NCBI GenBank assembly: GCA_963643925.1 | Contig: CAVINS010000029.1 | Location: forward strand, 1 to 41,082 | Source: Phocaeicola_A sp963643925 | GTDB lineage: Bacteria; Bacteroidota; Bacteroidia; Bacteroidales; Bacteroidaceae | Reading direction: 5' to 3' | DNA length: 41,082 bases | Shown here: piece by piece, positions 14,526-21,500 of the stretch | Position numbering within the stretch: position 1 is the first letter of the stretch | Layout of the letters: the number at the start of each line of letters is the position of its first letter | Made by a program: the position numbers and the translations under genes | Notes under the pieces: model-generated | Seen by the model: only the letters and a program-made list of their open reading frames with translations | The model's database searches: none | What the model was told of the DNA's origin: nothing

Positions 14526-17500
14526 TTAGAATGAGATATTTACACCTAACACGTATTGTTTTGACAACGGAGCATCGTCGTCGTCGCCACCCTTCTCAGG
14601 ATCGTAGTCCTTCAGATACTTGCTCTTGGTCCAGATGAACGGGTTGCTTGCCGTGAAGTAGATGCGGGCGCGCTCGATGTTCACCTTCTTGAGCCACTTC
14701 GTCGGGACGGTGTATCCAAGAGAGACGGTCTTCACCTTGATGTAAGAACCATCGAAGTAGTTGGCGGTGTCAAGATAAGAGTCTTTGGAATTGTTGACGT
14801 TCGGACGCGGATAGCGAGCGCTTTGGTTCTCGGGTGTCCAGTAGTCGCATACCAATGGCACAGGGTTGATACCATCCTGACGATACCATCCGGTAAGTCC
14901 ATAAGGAATGGTCCAGTCCCAACGGGCAATCAACAGCACGTTCAGATCGAAGTTCTTGTATGTAAACGAGTTGGACAAGCTGCCCGACCATTTTGGCGTG
15001 GCATTACCCAGGATGTAATAGTCGTTGGCATTCAGTTTGTAGTCGGCCTCGCCGTTCTCAGCTACACGGATCTGTCCGGGTGTACGGCCATATTTTGCAG
15101 CCTCTTCGGCCTCCTCTGTTCCCCAAATGCCGTCGTACTTGTAACCGTAGTAAGTCTTGATAGGCTCACCTTTAATCAGGTAATAGTCGCCAAACTGCAA
15201 TGGGCCTTCGCTGGTGGTCTTCAGCACTTCCTCTTTGTTGGTGGCAAATGAGAGTGTGGTGTCCCATGTGAATTTAGGGCCGGTGAAGTTGTGGCTTGTG
15301 ATGCTCAATTCCAAACCGGTGTTGCGTGTCTCGCCCACATTGGACCAAATCTTGAAGGCACTGCCTCCGAATCCGCCGGCTGCGTAAGGCAAGCTCTTTT
15401 CGTAAAGGATGTCCTTGGTGTCGGTGCGGTACCAATCCAAAGTCAGGTTGATGCGGTCTTTGAAGAGACCCAAGTCGATACCCAAGTCGGTCATGTAGGA
15501 CTTCTCCCAACCGAGGTCTTTGTTGGCAACGTTCGAGCTGTAACCGCTGTAGTTTACAGGCACGTCCTGGAATCCGAAGATGCCCGTGCGGCTGTAGTCC
15601 AAAGTAGCATACTCAGAGGCACCGGCATTTCCCGTGACACCATAGCTGACACGCAGCTTCAAGTTGGAAATCTGCTCGATGTCCTTCATGAAGGCCTCGT
15701 CGCTGATACGCCATGCGACAGCTCCTGCGGGAAACACATCCCACTTGTTACCGTCAGCCAACATGGACGAACCGTCCCAGCGACTGCTCAAGGTTACCAG
15801 GTATTTTCCTTTGTAGCTATAGTTCAAGCGGGCTACGTAAGACATCTTCTGGCTTGCCACGTAGTTGGATGAAACGGTAGGTGTGCCTGTTGCGGCGCCC
15901 AGGTTGTTGTACTGGTAAGAATTGGTGTCGAATCCGTTGGCTACGGCAGTCACCGACTCCTTGCGGTCTTTGCTCCACTCCGTAACGCCTGTGACAGTGA
16001 AGCTGTGGTCGTCATTGATGTCGAAAGCGTAGGTGAGAATGTTTTGCCACTTGTAATTATAGGTAAAGGTATTCGGTATCTGTGCATACACATTACCATA
16101 CTCCTGGCCTTCGTAAGAATCGGGACCTACGTAGATGCCCTGTTTCACGTTGCGGAAGTAACCACCCAACACACTCTTGAACGACAGACCTTTGAGTGGA
16201 GTCAGTTCGAAGTAGATTTGCGGAGACACGCTCAGCGTCTTCACGTTGTTGGAGTATTCACCAGCCACGTTGTCCGCCAGCGGGCTGATGGTGTTGTTGC
16301 CTATCGGATCAATAAGGATGTTGCCTTCTTCGTCGTAGGGAGTACCCAATGGAGCAGTACAGAGGATGCGGTTCCAGTAGCGGCTGGAACGCTTGTCGTT
16401 CTTGGAGTACTGTGCATAGAGGTTCAGTCCGTACTTCAAGATTTCGTTGGCCTTGAAGTCGTACTTCGCACGAGCCGAATAACGCTCCAGCTCATCGCCC
16501 TTCAGCAGACCCTCGATGTCGTAATATCCCAAAGAGAAGTAGGACGTCATGCGGTCGTTGGAGTAAGAGGTGGAAAGGTTGTAGCTGGTGGTGGTTCCCG
16601 TCTGTGTTCCCAGGTCGAACCAGTCTACCCACTGGTTGTTTTCGACGTAGCCGCGAAGGTCCTCGGGGAAGAGATTGGCGTCGTCAGCCGAACTGTTCCA
16701 CAAGCCTGCTGCGCGCATAGCCTCCCGACGGAAGTCAATGTAGGATTGTCCAGTGGTCAGTTTCGGGAATTCCGAAATCACGTTCCAGCCGTAGTAAGCG
16801 TCGAGGTCGATGGAGAACTTGTCTTTCTTCGGGCTTTTCGTGGTGATGATGATTACACCGTTGGCACCGGCAGCACCATAGACAGCGGTGGAAGATGCAT
16901 CCTTCAACACCTCGATGGAAGCGATATCGTTGGGGTTGAGTTCGTCGTACGAACCTTCCATACCGTCGATGATAAAGAGCGGGGTGTTGTCACCATTGAT
17001 GGAGCGGTTACCGCGCAACGTCATCGTCACGCCCGAACCGACTTCACCGCTTGTTCGCGTAATGTCCAATCCGGCAACCTGTCCCTGGATGGCCTCTATC
17101 ACGTTGGAGGTAGGCATACGGAGGATGTCGTCACTCTTGACGGAGGCTACAGATCCGGTCAAGTCGCGTTTCTTCACAGTACCGTAACCAACGACCACCA
17201 CTTCGTCGAGCAACTGGTTATCGGGTTTCAGGGAGATGGAGAGTGATTTTTGGTTACCGACTTTCTTTTCTTGAGTTTGGTATCCGATGTAGGAAATTAC
17301 CAGCGTCGATCCCGCGGGAGCATTCAGTGTGAAGCGTCCGTTCATGTCGGTGACGGTGCCTGTTGTGGAGCCTTTCACCAACACGGAAACACCAATCATG
17401 GGTTCTCCGTTCTCGTCCAGAACAACACCTGTTAACTGACCGTTTTGCATGGACTTCTGCAAGCCCAAGTCTCTGCTACCGTTTGACAGCAAAGCCTCGC

Positions 17501-17609
17501 CCTTCACAGGAGCCGCCAGCAAAATCATCGCAACCGAAAGTCCCCAAGCCAGGAACTTCATTCGATTAGTACCCCTTGGATAGGCGTACCGATTCGTTTG
17601 TCTTTTCAT
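14526..17609 (-). CDS. SusC/RagA family TonB-dependent outer-membrane transporter
   Basis: A 1027-residue TonB-dependent transporter that imports the ligand captured by its SusD partner. Order: signal peptide, a carboxypeptidase-D regulatory-like domain (LTGVVLDENGEPMIGVSVLVKG, about residues 58-130), a TonB box (DEVVVVGYGT), a plug domain (RGNRSINGDNTPLFIIDG; IEVLKDASSTAVYGAAGANGVII) and a C-terminal beta-barrel ending ...YVLGVNISF with the terminal Phe expected for outer-membrane insertion. The first ATG is followed by a second possible start 16 codons on (MKFLAWGLSV), closer to a conventional signal peptide. There is no extra N-terminal signalling domain for an anti-sigma factor. First gene of the susC-susD operon. 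Confidence 0.95.
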   Translation of the reverse strand: MKRQTNRYAYPRGTNRMKFLAWGLSVAMILLAAPVKGEALLSNGSRDLGLQKSMQNGQLTGVVLDENGEPMIGVSVLVKGSTTGTVTDMNGRFTLNAPAGSTLVISYIGYQTQEKKVGNQKSLSISLKPDNQLLDEVVVVGYGTVKKRDLTGSVASVKSDDILRMPTSNVIEAIQGQVAGLDITRTSGEVGSGVTMTLRGNRSINGDNTPLFIIDGMEGSYDELNPNDIASIEVLKDASSTAVYGAAGANGVIIITTKSPKKDKFSIDLDAYYGWNVISEFPKLTTGQSYIDFRREAMRAAGLWNSSADDANLFPEDLRGYVENNQWVDWFDLGTQTGTTTSYNLSTSYSNDRMTSYFSLGYYDIEGLLKGDELERYSARAKYDFKANEILKYGLNLYAQYSKNDKRSSRYWNRILCTAPLGTPYDEEGNILIDPIGNNTISPLADNVAGEYSNNVKTLSVSPQIYFELTPLKGLSFKSVLGGYFRNVKQGIYVGPDSYEGQEYGNVYAQIPNTFTYNYKWQNILTYAFDINDDHSFTVTGVTEWSKDRKESVTAVANGFDTNSYQYNNLGAATGTPTVSSNYVASQKMSYVARLNYSYKGKYLVTLSSRWDGSSMLADGNKWDVFPAGAVAWRISDEAFMKDIEQISNLKLRVSYGVTGNAGASEYATLDYSRTGIFGFQDVPVNYSGYSSNVANKDLGWEKSYMTDLGIDLGLFKDRINLTLDWYRTDTKDILYEKSLPYAAGGFGGSAFKIWSNVGETRNTGLELSITSHNFTGPKFTWDTTLSFATNKEEVLKTTSEGPLQFGDYYLIKGEPIKTYYGYKYDGIWGTEEAEEAAKYGRTPGQIRVAENGEADYKLNANDYYILGNATPKWSGSLSNSFTYKNFDLNVLLIARWDWTIPYGLTGWYRQDGINPVPLVCDYWTPENQSARYPRPNVNNSKDSYLDTANYFDGSYIKVKTVSLGYTVPTKWLKKVNIERARIYFTASNPFIWTKSKYLKDYDPEKGGDDDDAPLSKQYVLGVNISF

Positions 17610-17685
17610 GTTATAAAACTTAAGGTTAGTAAATCTATGGGTTCAGGACGGATATTACTCCATCCCTCTCCAACATATTAATTCG

Positions 17686-17754
17686 TTAAAGGGTTGGCCT
17701 ATCAAAAAAATGGTTCTTCGTGAGCAACTTGCCTTCTTCGTTCATCAGCTCCAT
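17686..17754 (-). CDS. Possible 22-codon upstream ORF in the susC leader
   Basis: Within the predicted long susC leader an ATG at 17754 opens a 22-codon frame beginning MELMNEEGKLL and ending RPTL before a stop. The same frame is open about 19 codons further upstream. I cannot tell whether it is translated; it could be a leader peptide, a decayed gene end or chance. Confidence 0.2.
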   Translation of the reverse strand: MELMNEEGKLLTKNHFFDRPTL

Positions 17755-17826
17755 TCTCTTACAGATGACTGCTTCCGACAACCGTTTCTTCTTAAGGCTT
17801 ATTATCTCTTTTCTTTATTTCGGAGC

Positions 17827-17858
17827 CAAAACTACAACAATATATTAATGCCTCCAAA
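17827..17858 (-). promoter_or_regulatory. Promoter of the susC-susD operon
   Basis: TAGTTTTG (17827-17834) with an exact TTTG (17855-17858) 20 bases upstream on the minus strand, a textbook Bacteroidetes promoter. It implies a leader of about 210 bases before the susC start. Confidence 0.75.
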
Positions 17859-17938
17859 TTTTATTTAATTATTTTGCTGCATGTGGCGATTTATGTGCCG
17901 AAAGGTGGAAGTAGAGACGGAGGATGAGTTGCAGACAG

Positions 17939-17993
17939 AAGAACGAAGAACATACGCAAAGAGGGGACAAAGCCGAAGCCTGTCCCCTCTCCT
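17939..17993 (-). repeat. 55-bp terminator repeat, copy 2 (downstream of spt)
   Basis: Exact copy of 12620-12674. Hairpin arms are 17960-17969 and 17981-17990. It lies 24 bases after the spt stop, so it should terminate spt just before the susC promoter region. Confidence 0.9.
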
Positions 17994-18017
17994 GTTATTT
18001 CTTGACTAAAAAGATTG

Positions 18018-19205
18018 TCACTTGATGATGCCGAGCTCCTTGAAGCACTTGGTAAGCCGGTCGATGGCGAGGTCTACTTGCTCCTTGGAGTGTGTCGCCA
18101 TGAGGGCGAAGCGCACCAGCGTGTCTTGAGGAGCACATGCGGGCGGCACAACGGGGTTGATGAAAACTCCCTCGTCGAAGGCGGCGCGGGTCACCTCGAA
18201 GGTCTTGTCCGTGTCACGTATATAAAGAGGTATGATAGGACTCTCAGTATCGCCAATCTCGAAGCCGCGGTTGCGGAACTCTTTCAACGCGTAGTTCGTA
18301 ATCTCCCATAGGTGAGCCTGACGCTCGGGTTCGCTCTTGATGATGTGAAGCGCCTCGATAGCGGCTGCCGTAGCTGCCGGCGTGTTACTGGCCTGGAATA
18401 TGTAGGAGCGGGCGTTGTGACGGAGCCAGTTGATGGTGTCGTGGTCCGATGCGACGAAACCGCCGATGGAAGCGAAGCTCTTGGAGAAGGTTCCCATGAT
18501 GATGTCCACCTTGTCAGCCAAGCCGAAGTGGTCGCATACGCCGCGTCCCTGCTTGCCGAATACGCCCAAGCCATGAGCTTCGTCGACCATGATGCTGGCG
18601 TTGTATTTTTCCTTCAGACGAACGATGTCGGGCAACTTGGCCAAATCACCCTCCATGGAGAAGACGCCATCCACAACAATCAGCTTGATAGCGTTGGGGT
18701 CACAGTTCTTGAGCTGCTTCTCCAGATCGTCCATGTCGTTGTGTTTGTACTTCAGTTGTGTGGAGAACGACAGACGGCGGCCGTCCACAATGGAGGCATG
18801 GTCGCGGTCATCGCAGATTATGTAGTCCTTGCGGCCTGTGAGGCAGGCGATGACGCCCTCGTTCACCGTAAATCCGGTGGGGAATACAAGAGCCTCGTCC
18901 TTGCCTACGAACTCAGCGAGCTCACGCTCCAGCTGCAGATGGATGTCCAACGTTCCGTTGAGCAGACGAGAGCCTGCGCAGCCCGTACCATACTTCAACG
19001 TCGCCTTGATGGCAGCGTCGATGATTCGCTTGTCGTAAGTAAGTCCCATATAGGAATTAGATCCGAACATCAATACTTTCTTACCGTCCATCAGCACTTC
19101 GGTGTCCTGAGCGCTGTCTATCTCGCGGAAATAGGGGTATACACCCTTTTCCATGTAGTACTGCGGTACTCTGTATTCCTTAAACTTTTCTTGTAATAAT
19201 CCCAT
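18018..19205 (-). CDS. spt: Serine palmitoyltransferase (alpha-oxoamine synthase)
   Basis: A PLP enzyme condensing L-serine with a long-chain acyl-CoA to 3-ketosphinganine, the entry step of Bacteroidales sphingolipid synthesis. The 395-residue product has the alpha-oxoamine synthase marks: GSRLLNG (78-84), DHASIVDG with the ring-stacking His136, DEAHGLG (Asp208, His211) and the PLP lysine in GTFSKSFASIGG (Lys242). That last motif fits serine palmitoyltransferase better than 2-amino-3-ketobutyrate ligase (GTLGKALGG) or ALA synthase. It is divergent from a diacylglycerol-kinase-like gene, which supports a lipid role. The main alternative is another oxoamine synthase of the same fold. Confidence 0.88.
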   Translation of the reverse strand: MGLLQEKFKEYRVPQYYMEKGVYPYFREIDSAQDTEVLMDGKKVLMFGSNSYMGLTYDKRIIDAAIKATLKYGTGCAGSRLLNGTLDIHLQLERELAEFVGKDEALVFPTGFTVNEGVIACLTGRKDYIICDDRDHASIVDGRRLSFSTQLKYKHNDMDDLEKQLKNCDPNAIKLIVVDGVFSMEGDLAKLPDIVRLKEKYNASIMVDEAHGLGVFGKQGRGVCDHFGLADKVDIIMGTFSKSFASIGGFVASDHDTINWLRHNARSYIFQASNTPAATAAAIEALHIIKSEPERQAHLWEITNYALKEFRNRGFEIGDTESPIIPLYIRDTDKTFEVTRAAFDEGVFINPVVPPACAPQDTLVRFALMATHSKEQVDLAIDRLTKCFKELGIIK

Positions 19206-19317
19206 ATCTTTTTTATCTAAGCCAAACGCTTATCTTGTTAATTGCTATTTGATTATCATATTATTTGTTCACTTCAGCGTACACTCCCCAGCGGGGAATA
19301 CACATCGAAACAGGGTG

Positions 19318-19325
19318 CAAAGATA
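19318..19325 (-). promoter_or_regulatory. -7 promoter box of spt
   Basis: TATCTTTG on the minus strand, giving a leader of about 110 bases. Located about 95 bases from the divergent lipid-kinase box. Confidence 0.5.
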
Positions 19326-19419
19326 ATAAATTATAGAAACAGCATACATTATTTTTAAATAAAAAACTATTCTGACGAAAATCAATGCTACGAAGACCTT
19401 CAATCCGAAAGAATTGTTT

Positions 19420-19427
19420 TAACTTTG
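19420..19427 (+). promoter_or_regulatory. -7 promoter box of the lipid-kinase gene
   Basis: TAACTTTG on the plus strand, about 33 bases before the chosen start at 19460 and downstream of the longer in-frame ATG at 19385, which it therefore rules out. Confidence 0.55.
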
Positions 19428-19459
19428 CAACTCCAAAATTGGCAGACGACAATAGCTTT

Positions 19460-20488
19460 ATGGACAAGAAAAAGGTTGTATTTATAGCAAACCCCATCTC
19501 GGGCACACAGAGCAAGAAACAGGTTCTGCAATGCATCGACCAGTACATCGACAAGTCGAAGTACGATTATGAGGTGAAAAATACCCAATATGCCGGCCAT
19601 GCCGTGGAGCTCGCCGCCAAAGCAGTGAAAGACAAGGCGGACATGGTAGTCGCCATAGGCGGCGACGGCACCATCAACGAAGTCGGCAAATCACTGATAC
19701 ACACAGACACGGCCCTGGGCATCATTCCCTGCGGCTCGGGCAACGGACTGGCACGACACCTTCAGATACCGATGGACGTTAAAGGTGCCATCGACGTCAT
19801 CAACGAGGGGGTGATAGCAACGGTGGACTTCGGGAAGATCAACAACACACCCTTCTTCTGCACCTGCGGTGCGGGATTCGACGCCTTCGTGAGTCTGAAG
19901 TTCGCCTCGTCGAAGAAGCGCGGACTGCTGGCCTACCTCGAGAACACGCTGCACGAGAGCTTGAAGTATAAGCCGGAGACTTACGAGATAGAGACAGGCG
20001 ACGGAACGGTGAAGTACAAAGCCTTCCTGATAGCCTGCGCCAATGCCTCGCAATATGGCAACAATGCATACATCGCCCCCAAGGCCTCACTCGAGGACGG
20101 ACTGATGGACATCACCGTGTTGGAGCCGTTCACCGTGCTGGACATCCCCAGCCTCGCCTACCAGCTGTTCAACAAGACGATAGACCAGAACAGCCGCATC
20201 AAGACGTTCCAGTGCAAGAGCGTGCACATCCACCGCACCTCGGAGGGTGTGGTCCACTACGACGGTGACCCGATGATGACAGGACAGGACATAGATGTGG
20301 AGATTGTGCCGAAAGGCATCAACATGGTCATCAACCAAGCACAGCACGAGCAACAGCCGATGTCGCTCATACAAATCTTCGCCGATTACTTCAACGAGAT
20401 GAACAAGCTGGAGGGAGACATAAAGTCGCTCAACAAGCAGCTGTTCGAGCTGAACCGCGGATTGCTGCGCAAACTCACCAAACGATAG
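19460..20488 (+). CDS. Diacylglycerol/sphingoid-type lipid kinase (YegS/DagK family)
   Basis: A 342-residue soluble lipid kinase that phosphorylates the hydroxyl of a lipid such as diacylglycerol, a sphingoid base or ceramide, using ATP. Visible motifs are FIANPISGTQSK at the N-terminus, the nucleotide-binding GGDGTINEV and PCGSGNGLARHL, and the C-terminal DGLMDITVLEP and HYDGDPMM of the DAGK catalytic family. The last 40 residues form a probable coiled coil (MNKLEGDIKSLNKQLFELNRGLL) not always present in the family. Start MDKKKVVFIANP is set by the promoter box. Because the gene is divergent from serine palmitoyltransferase, a sphingolipid substrate is a reasonable inference, but diacylglycerol is equally possible. 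Confidence 0.88.
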   Translation: MDKKKVVFIANPISGTQSKKQVLQCIDQYIDKSKYDYEVKNTQYAGHAVELAAKAVKDKADMVVAIGGDGTINEVGKSLIHTDTALGIIPCGSGNGLARHLQIPMDVKGAIDVINEGVIATVDFGKINNTPFFCTCGAGFDAFVSLKFASSKKRGLLAYLENTLHESLKYKPETYEIETGDGTVKYKAFLIACANASQYGNNAYIAPKASLEDGLMDITVLEPFTVLDIPSLAYQLFNKTIDQNSRIKTFQCKSVHIHRTSEGVVHYDGDPMMTGQDIDVEIVPKGINMVINQAQHEQQPMSLIQIFADYFNEMNKLEGDIKSLNKQLFELNRGLLRKLTKR

Positions 20489-20552
20489 ACTGCAATTTCA
20501 GATTTCAATCGGAACATACATATATATAAGGCATAAGTCCCGCCCTGAAATC

Positions 20553-21260
20553 TTACTTCAAGTAAAACTCTCCCGTCAGCCGCCGATACTCCTCGCTGTA
20601 CTGAAGGGGAGCGAGCTGGATGACCAAGGTATCCTCATGCACAATCTCCGCCGGAGAGAAGCGAAACGCCAGCATGCAACGCTTGGGTTGCGCCTTGGGA
20701 GTGGTCTGCACCCACGTCTTGCGGACAGGGAACAGCCGGTTGTCGATGCCGAACCCGATGATGTCCTGCACGGCAGCCGAAGGGATGATGACGGAGAACA
20801 CGCCGTCGGCATTGAGCAACCGAGCGACATGGTGCATCAGATCGCCAAACTGGAGACCGTCGGTATGGCGGGCGGTGCTGCGGATTGCGTCTGGGCACTT
20901 CAGCGCATTCACGAAGTATGGCGGATTGGAGAGAATGGCGTCGAAGCCTTCGGCCGGCACGTAGTCCTTCACGTCAGTGTGCACAATCTCTATACGCTCG
21001 CTCCACGGACTCAGCCGCACATTCTCCTGCGCCTGGGCTGCGGCCTCGGCATCAATCTCCACACCCACCACTGTGGCGTCCGGGTTGCGTTGGGCGGCCA
21101 TCAAGGCGATGAGTCCCGTGCCCGTGCCAATGTCCAGTATACGTCGGGCATGCTCCACACTGCCCCACGCACCCACCAGGGTGCCGTCTGTGCCCACCTT
21201 CATGGCGCAACGTTCCTGATGCACCGTGAACCGCTTGAATTGAAAGTAACTGTTCGACAT
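20553..21260 (-). CDS. tRNA1(Val) (adenine-37-N6)-methyltransferase, TrmN6-like
   Basis: A 235-residue SAM-dependent methyltransferase. Motif I DIGTGTGLIALM and the amino-methylase motif NPPYF are clear. The N-terminal FQFKRFTVHQERCAMKVGTD is typical of the YfiC/TrmN6 group, which methylates N6 of A37 in tRNA1(Val). The start is placed at MSNSYFQFK (21260) to match the family N-terminus; a TATCTTCG sequence at 21283-21290 resembles a -7 box and would exclude the longer ATG at 21296. It is convergent with the lipid kinase and divergent from lon. The exact tRNA target is inferred from the family. Confidence 0.85.
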   Translation of the reverse strand: MSNSYFQFKRFTVHQERCAMKVGTDGTLVGAWGSVEHARRILDIGTGTGLIALMAAQRNPDATVVGVEIDAEAAAQAQENVRLSPWSERIEIVHTDVKDYVPAEGFDAILSNPPYFVNALKCPDAIRSTARHTDGLQFGDLMHHVARLLNADGVFSVIIPSAAVQDIIGFGIDNRLFPVRKTWVQTTPKAQPKRCMLAFRFSPAEIVHEDTLVIQLAPLQYSEEYRRLTGEFYLK

Positions 21261-21415
21261 ACGTTCCGCTTTATTTCCGCTGCGAAGATAGTGCAAATCG
21301 GGCTCAATGCGTCAATCCCGGCCGAAATTATTGTCTGGCAACACCGCCTACCCGAAATGGGATACGAAGATTTACGAAATATTTCGGCGATAACTTTTAT
21401 ATTTAGGAACATAAA

Positions 21416-21447
21416 TTTCGGCGTTTGTCATGAAAGCAGTATCTTTG
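21416..21447 (+). promoter_or_regulatory. Promoter of the lon operon
   Basis: TATCTTTG (21440-21447) with TTTC (21416-21419) 20 bases upstream, near the -7/-33 consensus. The leader to lon is about 50 bases. I see no obvious heat-shock operator. Confidence 0.55.
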
Positions 21448-21500
21448 CGACCGCTTTGTGCCCTTAAAGGAAGAGGCGCATAAAAACAAACTAATAAAGG

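Noticed and set aside
18018..19205. 2-amino-3-ketobutyrate CoA ligase for the PLP enzyme
   Set aside because: The PLP-lysine motif TFSKSFASIGG fits serine palmitoyltransferase, and no threonine dehydrogenase gene is adjacent.
20489..20552. ATTTCAG ... CTGAAAT inverted repeat between lipid kinase and trmN6-like genes
   Set aside because: Seven-base arms with a loop of more than 40 bases and no T-run are too weak to call a terminator.
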